DNA from: Methylobacterium aerolatum
GTDB lineage: Bacteria; Pseudomonadota; Alphaproteobacteria; Rhizobiales; Beijerinckiaceae
Assembly: GCF_022179085.1 (NCBI RefSeq)
Contig: NZ_BPQE01000017.1
Coordinates: 181,477-245,476 of the forward strand
Length of the DNA stretch: 64,000 nt
Direction of reading: 5' to 3'
In this document: one piece after another, positions 43,496 through 51,693 of the stretch
Numbering within the stretch: the stretch's first letter is position 1
Layout of the letters: each line of letters opens with the position of its first letter
Notes under the pieces: generated by a model
Told to the model about the DNA's origin: nothing
The model's input: only the letters and a program-made list of their open reading frames with translations
Databases searched by the model: none
Made by a program: the position numbers and the translations under genes

Positions 43496-44686
43496 GTGAT
43501 GCCCTCCCTCCTCGACCGGTTCGCCCGCGCCGCGGGTTTTGCGCGCACGCCCCACCTCGCCCAACAGCCCGCCACCACGCCGCCCGCCACCAAGTCGGTT
43601 TCCGGCGGGTTCGCCCTCTACGCGGAGGGCCGCGCCACCTGGACATCCTGCGATCCGGCCTCCCTCGCCCGGGTCGGTTACCAGCGCAATCCGGTGGTCT
43701 ACCGGTCGGTGCGGCTCGTGGCCGAGGCGACCGCGAGCCTGCCGCTCACGGCGGTGGCGGGGGAGGGGAGGGGCCTTCTGGCGCTCCTCGCCCGGCCCAA
43801 CCTGCGGGAGAGCGGGACGGCCTTCCTGGAGACGATCTATGCCGACCTCCTGCTCACGGGCTCGGCCTACGTGCAGGCGGTGACCGCCGAGGGTCGTGTG
43901 GTCGGCCTGCAGAGCCTGCGGCCCGACCGGATGCGGAGGGTGCCGGGCCCCGACGGCTGGCCCGCCGCCTACGTCTACACCGTCGCCGGACGCGCGCAGC
44001 GCTTCGACCAGGGCGAGGGGCCCGTCCCGCCGATCCTCGCCCTCGCGCTGTTCCATCCGAGCGACGACCACGGCGGCCTGCCGCCGATCGAGGCGGCCGC
44101 GAGCGCCCTCGACATCCACAATGCGGCGGCCGCCTGGAACAAGGCACTCCTCGACAACGCCGCCCGGCCCTCGGGCGCCCTCGTCTTCGCCGGGGCGTCC
44201 CTGTCGGAGGCGCAGTTCGACCGGCTGAAGGGTGAGTTGGAAACCAACTACCAGGGCGCCGGCAATGCGGGCCGGCCGTTGCTGCTCGAGGGCGGGCTGG
44301 ACTGGAAGCCGCTGGCCCTCTCGCCGCGCGACATGGATTTCGTGGAGGCCAAGAACGCGGCGGCCCGCGACATCGCCCTGGCCTTCGGCGTGCCGCCCCT
44401 GATCCTCGGCCTGCCCGGCGACAGCACCCACGCCAACTACGCCGAGGCCAACCGCGCCCTGTACCGCCAGACGCTGATCCCGCTGGCCCGCCGCACGGGC
44501 CAAGCCCTCGCGCACTGGCTGGAGCCGGTCTTCGGCATGGTCGAGATCGAGCCCGACCTCGACCGCATCGAGGCCCTGGCCTCGGAGCGGGAATCCCTTT
44601 GGCGCCGGGTCCAGGCGGCGGACTTCCTCACGGCGTCCGAGAAGCGCGAGGCGGTGGGATATCCGGTGGGATCGCCGGAAGGGTGA
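43496..44686 (+). CDS. HK97-type phage/GTA portal protein
   Basis: The 396-residue portal has the family core: YQRNPVVYRSVRLVAEATAS, LLARPNLRESGTAFLETIYA, LLTGSAYVQAVT, HPSDDHGGLPPIEAAASALD, DFVEAKNAAARDIALAFGVP and GDSTHANYAEANRALYRQTL. It forms the dodecameric channel at the head vertex. GTG at 43496 or ATG at 43499 starts it. It appears intact. Confidence 0.92.
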   Translation: MMPSLLDRFARAAGFARTPHLAQQPATTPPATKSVSGGFALYAEGRATWTSCDPASLARVGYQRNPVVYRSVRLVAEATASLPLTAVAGEGRGLLALLARPNLRESGTAFLETIYADLLLTGSAYVQAVTAEGRVVGLQSLRPDRMRRVPGPDGWPAAYVYTVAGRAQRFDQGEGPVPPILALALFHPSDDHGGLPPIEAAASALDIHNAAAAWNKALLDNAARPSGALVFAGASLSEAQFDRLKGELETNYQGAGNAGRPLLLEGGLDWKPLALSPRDMDFVEAKNAAARDIALAFGVPPLILGLPGDSTHANYAEANRALYRQTLIPLARRTGQALAHWLEPVFGMVEIEPDLDRIEALASERESLWRRVQAADFLTASEKREAVGYPVGSPEG

Positions 44687-44712
44687 TCCTGCCCGCCGAA
44701 TGCAATCCCCCG

Positions 44713-44804
44713 TCATTGCGAGCGTAGCGAAGCAATCCAGGGACGCGCCACGATCGGAGACGGCCCGCTACCCTGGATTGCTTCGCTCCCGCTCGCAAAG
44801 ACGG
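44713..44804. repeat. Family A palindrome inside the GTA cluster
   Basis: CATTGCGAGCGTAGCGAAGC, CCAGGGA, then CCCTGGATTGCTTCGCTCCC and GCTCGCAAAGACGG. It fills the spacer between the portal and prohead-protease genes. Confidence 0.8.
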
Positions 44805-44847
44805 CGAGGCTTTCACCCACCTCAACCACCACACCCGGGAAATCCCC

Positions 44848-45318
44848 ATGGATGGCCATTTCACCGGCTACGCCAGCCTGTTCGGCGTGCCCGATCTCGG
44901 TCGGGACGTGGTTCTGCCGGGGGCGTTCGCCGCCAGCCTCGCCCGGCGGGGTGCGGCCGGCGTGCGGATGCTGTTCCAGCACGATCCGGCCGAACCCATC
45001 GGCCGCTGGCTCGACCTGCGGGAGGATGCCCGCGGCCTCTACGTGGAGGGCCGCCTCAACCTCGCCGTGCAGCGGGCGCGGGAGGTCGCCGCTCTGATGG
45101 CGGAGGGTGCCCTGGACGGGCTCTCCATCGGCTTCCGCACCCTCAAGTCCAGGCCGGGCGCCGACGGGTCGCGCCAGCTTCAGGGCATCGACCTCTGGGA
45201 GATCTCCGTCGTCACCTTTCCGATGCAGCCCTCCGCCCGGGCGGCCTCGGGCCCCACGCCGGAAGCCATCCGCGGCCTGGCCCGGCTCGTGGCGCCGGCC
45301 CGGTTCCGCGCCGCCTGA
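44848..45318 (+). CDS. HK97-type prohead protease
   Basis: The 156-residue serine protease processes capsid precursors. Family features are FTGYASLFGVPDLGRDVVLP, AGVRMLFQHDPAEPIGRW (catalytic His region), ALDGLSIGFRTLKSR (catalytic Ser in GLSIGF) and DLWEISVVTFPMQPSA. It lies between portal and capsid as in GTAs and HK97-like phages. Confidence 0.93.
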   Translation: MDGHFTGYASLFGVPDLGRDVVLPGAFAASLARRGAAGVRMLFQHDPAEPIGRWLDLREDARGLYVEGRLNLAVQRAREVAALMAEGALDGLSIGFRTLKSRPGADGSRQLQGIDLWEISVVTFPMQPSARAASGPTPEAIRGLARLVAPARFRAA

Positions 45319-45363
45319 CCCTTTCGCCCTTTCCGCCTTCACCCCCCGAGACGAGGCCAACCC

Positions 45364-46446
45364 ATGACGCAGCACGCCATTGAGACCAAGGACGCGGCCC
45401 GCCACACGCCCGTGCAGGGCCTGCCGCCCCTGGAGAACAAGGCCGGCACCGGCCCGGTCCGCTCCGCCGTCGACGACTTCGCCCACGCCTTCGCGGCCTT
45501 CAAGGAGACCAACGACGAGCGCCTGCGCCAGATCGAGGGCCGCCTCGGCACCGACGTGGTGACGGAGGAGAAGCTCGCGCGCATCGACGCCGCCCTCGAT
45601 TCCGCCCGCACCCGCCTCGACCGGCTCAGCCTGGAGCGCGCCCGGCCGGCGCTCGCCGAAGGCAAGGCCCATGAGGACGGCGCGGCGCAGGAGCATAAGG
45701 CGGCCTTCGACCTCTACGTCCGGGCGGGCGAGAGCGGCGGCCTGAAGCGGCTGGAGGCCAAGGCGATGTCGGCCGGCTCCGGGCCGGATGGCGGCTACCT
45801 CGTGCCGAACTCGCTGGAGCGGACGGTGCTCCAGCGGCTGGCGAACCTGTCGCCGATCCGCGCCATCGCCAGCGTCCAGCAGATCTCCGGCGGGCAGTAC
45901 AACCGCGCGGTGAGCACCGGGGCGCCCGTGACCGGCTGGACAACGGAGACGGCCGCCCGCCCCGCGACCGATGCCCCGGCCCTCGCACAGGTCGCCTTTC
46001 CGGCCTCGGAACTCTACGCCATGCCCGCGGCGACCCAGACGCTCCTCGACGACGCGGTGGTGAATATCGAGGAATGGCTGGCGAGCGAGGTCGAGACGGC
46101 CTTCGCGGAGCAGGAGGGAATCGCCTTCGTCACCGGCAACGGGCAGGGGCGTCCGAAGGGGTTCCTCGCCTCCGACACGGTGGCGAACGCCTCCTGGACC
46201 CCCGGCAAGCTCGGCTTCGTCGGCACCGGCGCGTCGGGCGCCTTCGCGTCCTCCAACCCGTCGGACGTGCTGTTCGATTTGGTCTACGGCCTGCGCGCCG
46301 CCTACCGCCAGAACGCCCGGTTCGTGATGAACCGGCGTACCCAGAGCGCCATCCGCAAGTTCAAGGACGCGGAGGGCAACTACCTCTGGGCGCCGCCCCT
46401 CGCCGCCGACCGGGCCGCTGTGCAAATACCCATAACTTGCAAATGA
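45364..46446 (+). pseudogene. HK97-type major capsid protein, 3' end lost to an insertion
   Basis: The frame encodes a normal start and delta-like N-terminal coiled region (about 30-100) and most of the HK97 fold: SGPDGGYLVPNSLERTVLQR, QQISGGQYNRAVSTG, VETAFAEQEGIAFVTGNGQG, RPKGFLA and FVMNRRTQSAIRKFKDAEGN. Homology stops after YLWAPPLAADRAA. The last residues (VQIPITCK) and the stop codon come from foreign sequence starting at about 46419. About 60 C-terminal residues (the P- and A-domain end) are missing, so capsid assembly should fail unless another copy exists. Confidence 0.85.
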
Positions 46447-46487
46447 CCCCCATAACCTGAGTCGGATTGACCCCATATCCTGAGTTT
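46419..46487. mobile_element. Transposon-like left end with three tandem motif copies
   Basis: The foreign DNA begins TGTGCAAATACCCATAACTT and holds three spaced copies of one motif: ACCCATAACTTG (46428-46439), TGACCCCCATAACCTGAG (46444-46461) and TGACCCCATATCCTGAG (46468-46484). A 5'-TG end with repeated transposase-binding sites is typical of IS21-like and Mu/Tn7-like elements. No transposase gene and no matching right end are seen in the window. Confidence 0.6.
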
Positions 46488-46540
46488 CGGGCCCGCCCCT
46501 TCCTAACGGGCCAGGGGCCCTCGCAGGGGTACGGACGACG

Positions 46541-47014
46541 ATGACGCTGGAAGAGATCTTCGAGGCCGACCGCGATGCAGACATACCGCCCGAGCTCCCC
46601 GAGCTCGTGGTGGACGTGTCCGAGGCGCTCCTTCTCTCGTTGGGGCGCGACCTGAACGAAGGCCGGTGGACGCCCTCCTGTGTGAGGGGGCTCTACCAGC
46701 GCGTCGACCCGGAGCGCCCCGAGATGAAGCAGCGGCGGCATGTCCACGTCGCCGCCGAGAAGCACCTCAAGGCAGCCGGAAAGCAGGTCTCTTGGAACGA
46801 CGACGGCTCGCGCCACGACAGGCACAAGTTCAATGCGGCCCTCGGCCAACGGAAGGACTACAGGGCCGTCGCCCGGGCGGCGCTCGGGCTCGGCGACGAC
46901 GTCCAGCTTGAACACGTGACGGGCCAAACGCGAGGGAGCGCGACGACGGTGAGCATATACGAGCACCTTGTCGGTCCAGCGCACCATGAGCGGGTCTTCC
47001 TCCTGATCCCCTGA
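46541..47014 (+). CDS. DUF6367-like hypothetical protein
   Basis: The 157-residue protein contains a central stretch (MKQRRHVHVAAEKHLKAAGK, then QVSWNDDGSRHDRHKFNAA) resembling DUF6367 proteins of unknown role, which are often in mobile regions. The N terminus is acidic (LEEIFEADRDADIPPELPEL). It is the first gene of the insertion and lies 54 bases past the motif repeats. Confidence 0.6.
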   Translation: MTLEEIFEADRDADIPPELPELVVDVSEALLLSLGRDLNEGRWTPSCVRGLYQRVDPERPEMKQRRHVHVAAEKHLKAAGKQVSWNDDGSRHDRHKFNAALGQRKDYRAVARAALGLGDDVQLEHVTGQTRGSATTVSIYEHLVGPAHHERVFLLIP

Positions 47015-47106
47015 GGCTGACCGGGACGCGGTGACGCCCGCGGTGTACCCGCTGTGCCTTGCCGGGGCGCCGGCTAGCATCCGAATCGAGAGGTTTGGAG
47101 CACGCC

Positions 47107-47763
47107 ATGCGCGCCGGGACGTACGACCGACAGGTGATGGTGGGGGTCGACAAGGAGCTCCTCGCCATCGGCATGGGCAACGGCGGCGGTGCCCAGCACA
47201 AGGGCAGCATGCGGGGCTTGGTCCGGCGCCTCGGCGTGCTGCCGGTCGCCGAGACCGTGCAGGAGGCCTGCATCGACCCCTCCACCCTCACCGGCCGGAC
47301 CCTCTACGACCATCGTGACAAGGGCCCGCTCGCCGGCACGGTGTTCGCCCTGACGCGCAACCCGCGCGAGTTCGCCCGCCCGATCAACATCTACAGCCTG
47401 CTCGCGGAGGAGGGCCGGAACTCCTTGTTCCGCGCCGACGAGGACATCGACGCCCCCACCGGCCTCGTCACCGCCTGGCTCGACGACGGGCTCGTCATCG
47501 TCGCCCACAAGACGCTGTTCCGCGACTACCTCGTCGAGGTCGAGGCCGCGCTGCGCCGCGGCGCCCTGGCGCTGATCCACCCGGACATCATGCAGGGGCC
47601 TTTCCTCGTCATCTCGGACCGCGTCCCCGAGACGCTCACCATCCCGACGTTCAAGCGCGAGGCCGACGAGAACCTCGCCGGCCGGTACGGCCCCGGGTGC
47701 GTCTTCAGCGTGCCCATCTACCAGTCGGACTTCCGCCCGCTCGTCCCGGCCATCCGCTTCTAG
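47107..47763 (+). CDS. Hypothetical protein of unknown family
   Basis: The 218-residue, probably globular cytosolic protein (GVDKELLAIGMGNGGGAQHK, TVFALTRNPREFARPINIYS, GLVIVAHKTLFRDYLVEVEA) has no membrane segment or catalytic motif I can name. A TTTGGAGC box precedes the ATG. It follows the DUF6367-like gene on the same strand and ends just before the convergent KfrA-like gene. Confidence 0.65.
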   Translation: MRAGTYDRQVMVGVDKELLAIGMGNGGGAQHKGSMRGLVRRLGVLPVAETVQEACIDPSTLTGRTLYDHRDKGPLAGTVFALTRNPREFARPINIYSLLAEEGRNSLFRADEDIDAPTGLVTAWLDDGLVIVAHKTLFRDYLVEVEAALRRGALALIHPDIMQGPFLVISDRVPETLTIPTFKREADENLAGRYGPGCVFSVPIYQSDFRPLVPAIRF

Positions 47764-47770
47764 CCGCGCC

Positions 47771-48508
47771 TCAGGCGGCGTCGTCCTCCGGCCGGCGCCG
47801 ACGGTACCGGCCCGAGCCCTCGGCGGCGAACAGCTTCTTGAACTTGACCCGCTGGTCGATCACCCCACGCAGCAGGTCGGTCCCCCATTCCCCCGGGTGC
47901 TCCTCGGCCTCCTTAACGAACTCGTGCCCGATCCGCGGCAGGATGTCGGACAGGTGCATCGGCTCCCGCTCCGGCAGGATCTCCCAGACCTCCTGCGCCA
48001 CCCTCCGCCAGAAGGCGCGCGCCCGGACGAGGTGCAGGTGCTTCCTCTCCCGTTCGAGCTCGCCGGCCAGCCGCGCGATCTCGGCGCGCTGCGCCTCGAT
48101 GACCGCCTCGCGAGCGTCGACCATCCCCAGCGCCTCGTTCCGGAGTTCGCGCTCGATCGCGACGGCCTCGGCCATGCGGACGCGCTCGCGCTCCAGCACC
48201 ATCGCCGCCTCGGCTTGCGCCGCCTTCCACAACTCCACGCCGGCCTTGGCGAGGTGCGCCGAGACCTTATCCGGTATCCCCGCAAGCTCGATGACCGGGC
48301 TGTAGCCGCGGTCCTCCGCCCACTGCGCCAGGTGCTCGCCGACGACCTGATTGTTGCCCGCCACGCCCGCGTTGCGCTTCACCCGCGCCCACACGTTCCG
48401 CAGGGCCACCCGCTCCGTGCCCTCGGCCCGGATCTCGTCGGCCGCCCGCCAGACCTCCCACTTCCGGCGGTCGTTCACCGGCATCGCCCGAGCCCGTTTC
48501 CCCGCCAT
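47771..48508 (-). CDS. KfrA-like DNA-binding coiled-coil protein
   Basis: The 245-residue protein has a KfrA_N-type DNA-binding domain at about 10-75 (WEVWRAADEIRAEGTERVAL, RNVWARVKRNAG, NQVVGEHLAQWAEDRGYSP). A coiled coil of about 80 residues rich in Glu/Arg follows (RERVRMAEAVAIERELRNEA), then a distinct C-terminal domain (about 160-240). KfrA proteins are known from plasmids, where they act as repressors and in partition or nucleoid organisation. In this chromosomal island it hints at plasmid ancestry. MAGKRARAM is the chosen start. Confidence 0.7.
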   Translation of the reverse strand: MAGKRARAMPVNDRRKWEVWRAADEIRAEGTERVALRNVWARVKRNAGVAGNNQVVGEHLAQWAEDRGYSPVIELAGIPDKVSAHLAKAGVELWKAAQAEAAMVLERERVRMAEAVAIERELRNEALGMVDAREAVIEAQRAEIARLAGELERERKHLHLVRARAFWRRVAQEVWEILPEREPMHLSDILPRIGHEFVKEAEEHPGEWGTDLLRGVIDQRVKFKKLFAAEGSGRYRRRRPEDDAA

Positions 48509-48778
48509 CGCCCGGTCCTCTCCGCAGGCCGCCAAGGTGCGAGGACACGGTTAACGAAGGCCGAACGACCCTTAGCAAGACTCGCGTAGCGCCACCCGGT
48601 ACGCGCTACCTTCCGAGTCGATCCGGACAGGCCGGTGCCCCGCACCGCTCCCAGGGCAGCGCAGCGGTGGCCAGGCGTCCCCACGACGGCTATCGCATTG
48701 AGCCTCCACAGCTATCCCGGGAACAAAACGGGCCCGAAAATCCTGTCCTGGACTTGGCCGTCACGCTCCGGAGGGACC

Positions 48779-49570
48779 ATGGCCGCGCGCAACCGCACCC
48801 GAACCGCGAAGGTGCCCCCCGCATCCGGGGCGCCGAAGCCCCGGACGCCGAAGGCCCAGGGCGCGGCCGCGGCCAACGCGCGCACCCCGACGGGCAAGCC
48901 CGAGGTCAGGATCTTCGTCTCCTACTCCCACGTCGACGCGGCCGCCCGGGCGAAGCTCGAAACCCATCTCGCGCCCCTCATCAGGGACGGGGTCAGCACC
49001 TGGTTCGACGGGCGGATGGACCCGGGCGACGCGCTCGACGCCGGCATCTCCAGGGCCCTGAGGCAGGCCCATATCCTCGTGGCCCTGCTCAGCCCCGAGT
49101 ACATCTCCAGCCGATACTGCCAACTCGAATACAACCGCGCGATGACCCGGAGGGCGAAGGGCCTGATGCGCGTCGTCGGCGTCGTGGTCCGCCCGTGCGG
49201 GTGGAAGGAGACCACGGCCGCCGGTTTCAAGCTGCTGCCCGAGGACGGACGGTCGGTGCCCGAATGGCGCAGCGCCGACGCAGCGTTCCTCGACGTCGCC
49301 CAGGGACTCGGCAAGCTCGTCCGGACCGTTCGCGCCGAGATGGCCAAGGGCGCCGTGGCCCCAGTCAAGCCCGCGGCCCGCTCGCCAGGGGCGAAGCCTT
49401 CGCCCAAGCCGAAGGCACCGACGGCGGCCCCGAAGGCGAAGGCCCCGGCCAAGGTCGCCGGGCCGAAGCCCGGGAGGCCCAAGGCCACACCGGGTCGGAA
49501 GGCGGCTTCGCCATCGAAACCGCGGGATGGCGCCGGTGGCGGCAGACGGCCACTCTCGAAGGTGCGTTGA
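48779..49570 (+). CDS. TIR-domain protein with histone-H1-like basic tail
   Basis: The 263-residue protein has a disordered N-terminal segment, a TIR domain at about 40-175 (VRIFVSYSHVDAAARAKLET, VSTWFDGRMDPGDALDAGIS, ILVALLSPEYISSRYCQLEY) and an Ala/Pro/Lys-rich tail of about 75 residues (KPSPKPKAPTAAPKAKAPAK). Glu117 in CQLEYNRA is at the position of the catalytic NADase Glu of active TIR domains. A GGAGG box precedes the ATG. An anti-phage or NAD-depleting role is an inference. No sensor gene lies next to it. Confidence 0.8.
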   Translation: MAARNRTRTAKVPPASGAPKPRTPKAQGAAAANARTPTGKPEVRIFVSYSHVDAAARAKLETHLAPLIRDGVSTWFDGRMDPGDALDAGISRALRQAHILVALLSPEYISSRYCQLEYNRAMTRRAKGLMRVVGVVVRPCGWKETTAAGFKLLPEDGRSVPEWRSADAAFLDVAQGLGKLVRTVRAEMAKGAVAPVKPAARSPGAKPSPKPKAPTAAPKAKAPAKVAGPKPGRPKATPGRKAASPSKPRDGAGGGRRPLSKVR

Positions 49571-49690
49571 TCCGAAGTATCCCGAAGCCTGCGGCAGAAC
49601 GGCTAGGGCGACGAGATGTGCGGGCGGCACCCCTCGCAAGCCGGTCAATGACGGACCGCCAGACGCCCGCCACATAGCCCGTGGTCGCCC

Positions 49691-50203
49691 CTACGGCTTC
49701 CCGCTCGGCGCCACGAACGGGTTCCTCTCGGTGGCCGAGCCGTTCTTGGCGTAGCACGCCTCCAATCGGTCGAGGGCGGCCGCGCTCTTGTCCAGCGCCA
49801 CCTTGATGGTCGCGCCCTCGCCCTTCACGTCCAGGCCGTCCGCGAGCTTGAGCGACCGCAGGAACTTCTCGTCCTTCACCGGCAACGACACCGTATTGCC
49901 GGAGGCGGCCACGTCCGCCTGCAGCGTCGAGGACCCGGCGGCGAGTTCGACCGGATAGCTCTTCCCGCGCCCGAGCTTCCACTTCGGCGAGCTCATCGTC
50001 AGGTCGAGTCCGTCCGCGTCACGGGTGAACCGTACCTCGACCCCGTCATCCGTCGTCCGAGTCATCGTGCATCGCTCGAACTTCGGGCCTTTCGAGACCG
50101 CCTCAACCTTCCAGGGACCGATGGCCACGGCATCCGCTGGCGCTTCCGCACTTGCGGCGAAGCTCATCCCCGACAGGGCGATGGTAGCGATGGCGAGGCG
50201 CAT
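49691..50203 (-). CDS. Secreted hypothetical protein (IalB-like)
   Basis: The 170-residue product has a signal peptide (MRLAIATIALSGMSFAASAE) and a beta-rich domain: IGPWKVEAVSKGPKFERCTM, DGVEVRFTRDADGLDLTMSS, VSLPVKDEKFLRSLKLADGL and a final LDRLEACYAKNG. Two Cys residues could pair. The pattern recalls periplasmic invasion-associated-locus-B-like proteins of Hyphomicrobiales, function unknown. Confidence 0.7.
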   Translation of the reverse strand: MRLAIATIALSGMSFAASAEAPADAVAIGPWKVEAVSKGPKFERCTMTRTTDDGVEVRFTRDADGLDLTMSSPKWKLGRGKSYPVELAAGSSTLQADVAASGNTVSLPVKDEKFLRSLKLADGLDVKGEGATIKVALDKSAAALDRLEACYAKNGSATERNPFVAPSGKP

Positions 50204-50378
50204 GCGGGGCTCCCAATTCGTTGGACGGGATCAGGTCACGAGAACGCCAGTGGTTCCCGAACGACCTGTCACCATCCATGGCAGCCACCGACGACGGGGG
50301 AACGAGCCTACCGGTCGGACGCATAACGCGCCGCAACGGCCGCAGCATACGTCCCACCCTTGCGCCGCGAGCGGTCGG

Positions 50379-50531
50379 TCATCCTCCTTCGTCCGCTTCG
50401 GAAGTTGGGCCTCGTTCGTCCGGGGGCGGCGGCAGGTGTGGTGGCGGCAACCGCCCCGGGCTTGGCGGCGTCGGAAGGCCGGTCCCCTCGTCCGCCGGCG
50501 GCAGGTCGTCGGGTTTGGTGCCGTCACTCAT
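50379..50531 (-). CDS. Small proline-rich protein
   Basis: The 50-residue product (SDGTKPDDLPPADEGTG, then PPPHLPPPPDERGPTSEADE) is disordered and acidic. A GGGAGACATCAGG ribosome-binding site precedes the ATG. It resembles in kind the small Pro-rich gene at 62072. The rest of the 50204-50631 gap holds nothing convincing. Confidence 0.35.
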   Translation of the reverse strand: MSDGTKPDDLPPADEGTGLPTPPSPGRLPPPHLPPPPDERGPTSEADEGG

Positions 50532-50631
50532 CCTGATGTCTCCCGTGCCCGGGCCAACGCAAAGGACGGCACACGTTTCCGCCGTTGGACGGTCCCCTGT
50601 CTGGCATTCGGGCCAACACGGGCTTCGGCGC

Positions 50632-51267
50632 TCAGGTCTTGGGGACATCCATGCCGCGCATGACGGCCGGCCGCTCGCCGACCCGCGCCAGCCATGCATG
50701 CACGTTCGGGACGCTGCCGAGCGTGCCTGCAAGCGGCTCCTTCAAAAAGGACGTCGCCGCCAAGGTCCAGGCATAGCAGGCGATGTCGGCGATGGAGTAG
50801 TCCGCCCCCGCCAGGTACGGCCCCTCACTTAGACGCCGGTCCATGACGTGCAGCAGGCGGTCGGCCTCGTCAGTGAACCGCTTGATGGCGAGCGGCGCCT
50901 TCTCGTCGGAGCGTACCGCGAAGAAGCCGAGTTGCCCCAGCATCGGCCCGAGGCCGCCCATCTGCCAGTGCAGCCATTCCAGCGCCTTGTAGCGGGAAGC
51001 CCCCGAGGGGGCGAGGAAGCGCCCGGTCTTCTCAGCGAGGTATGTGAGGATCGCGCCGCTCTCGAACACGGATAACGGCCCGCCCTCGGCCTCGTCGTCG
51101 ACGATGGCCGGGATCTTGTTGTTGGGCGAGACCTTCAGGAAGTCGGGGGCGAACTGCTCGTCCTTGCCGATGTTCACCGGCACCACCGTGTAGGGCAGGC
51201 CGCACTCCTCCAGCATGATCGGGATCTTGCGGCCGTTCGGGGTCGACCAAGTGTAAAGCGTGATCAT
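50632..51267 (-). CDS. Glutathione S-transferase, Nu/Ure2-like
   Basis: The 211-residue protein has the thioredoxin-like domain YTWSTPNGRKIPIMLEECGL with VSPNNKIPAIVDDEAEGGPL and the Glu/Ser glutathione site SVFESGAILTYLAEKTGRF. An all-helical C-terminal domain follows (YLAGADYSIADIACYAWTLA). STPNGRK is typical of the YfcG/YghU (Nu-class) disulfide-bond reductase group. The start is fixed by the first beta-strand. Confidence 0.9.
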   Translation of the reverse strand: MITLYTWSTPNGRKIPIMLEECGLPYTVVPVNIGKDEQFAPDFLKVSPNNKIPAIVDDEAEGGPLSVFESGAILTYLAEKTGRFLAPSGASRYKALEWLHWQMGGLGPMLGQLGFFAVRSDEKAPLAIKRFTDEADRLLHVMDRRLSEGPYLAGADYSIADIACYAWTLAATSFLKEPLAGTLGSVPNVHAWLARVGERPAVMRGMDVPKT

Positions 51268-51307
51268 GCGGTCCCTTCCGTCTCGCGGCTTCCGTCGGTC
51301 CCGGCCC

Positions 51308-51517
51308 CTATCGCAAGGTCGGGGGTTCGCCGGGCTTGAGGTGGGGATCGCCGCCATCGGGACCGCCGAGCGACACGTGGTCGTTGAGGCGGCCGAGGTG
51401 TTCAAAGACATGCTCGAAGGCATCGGTCACGGCCCGCTCGAAGGAGCCGTCCCCCTTGCCCTGCGCATCCCTGAGGGCACCCAGCAGCGCCCTGTGCTTC
51501 TCGATATCCGTCGACAT
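51308..51517 (-). CDS. Small helical hypothetical protein
   Basis: The 69-residue product (STDIEKHRALLGALRDAQGK, FERAVTDAFEHVFEHLGRLN) is amphipathic-helical with a flexible tail. A CTGGGAGGAACGCG box precedes the ATG. It has no recognised family. It is divergent from the PAS kinase gene at 51694. Confidence 0.5.
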   Translation of the reverse strand: MSTDIEKHRALLGALRDAQGKGDGSFERAVTDAFEHVFEHLGRLNDHVSLGGPDGGDPHLKPGEPPTLR

Positions 51518-51693
51518 CGCGTTCCTCCCAGCCGGTTGCAACCCCGGCTCGGGAAGCCAATCTGCCGACGGCACGCCGGTTCCCGGCGTACCGGTCCCGC
51601 GATGCGGCCCTTCCAGGGTGCGGTGACGGGCAAGCCGACAAGGGGTATGCGGGTCCGGCCGCATTCCGAGCCCATCGCCAAGGAGACCCGCGC

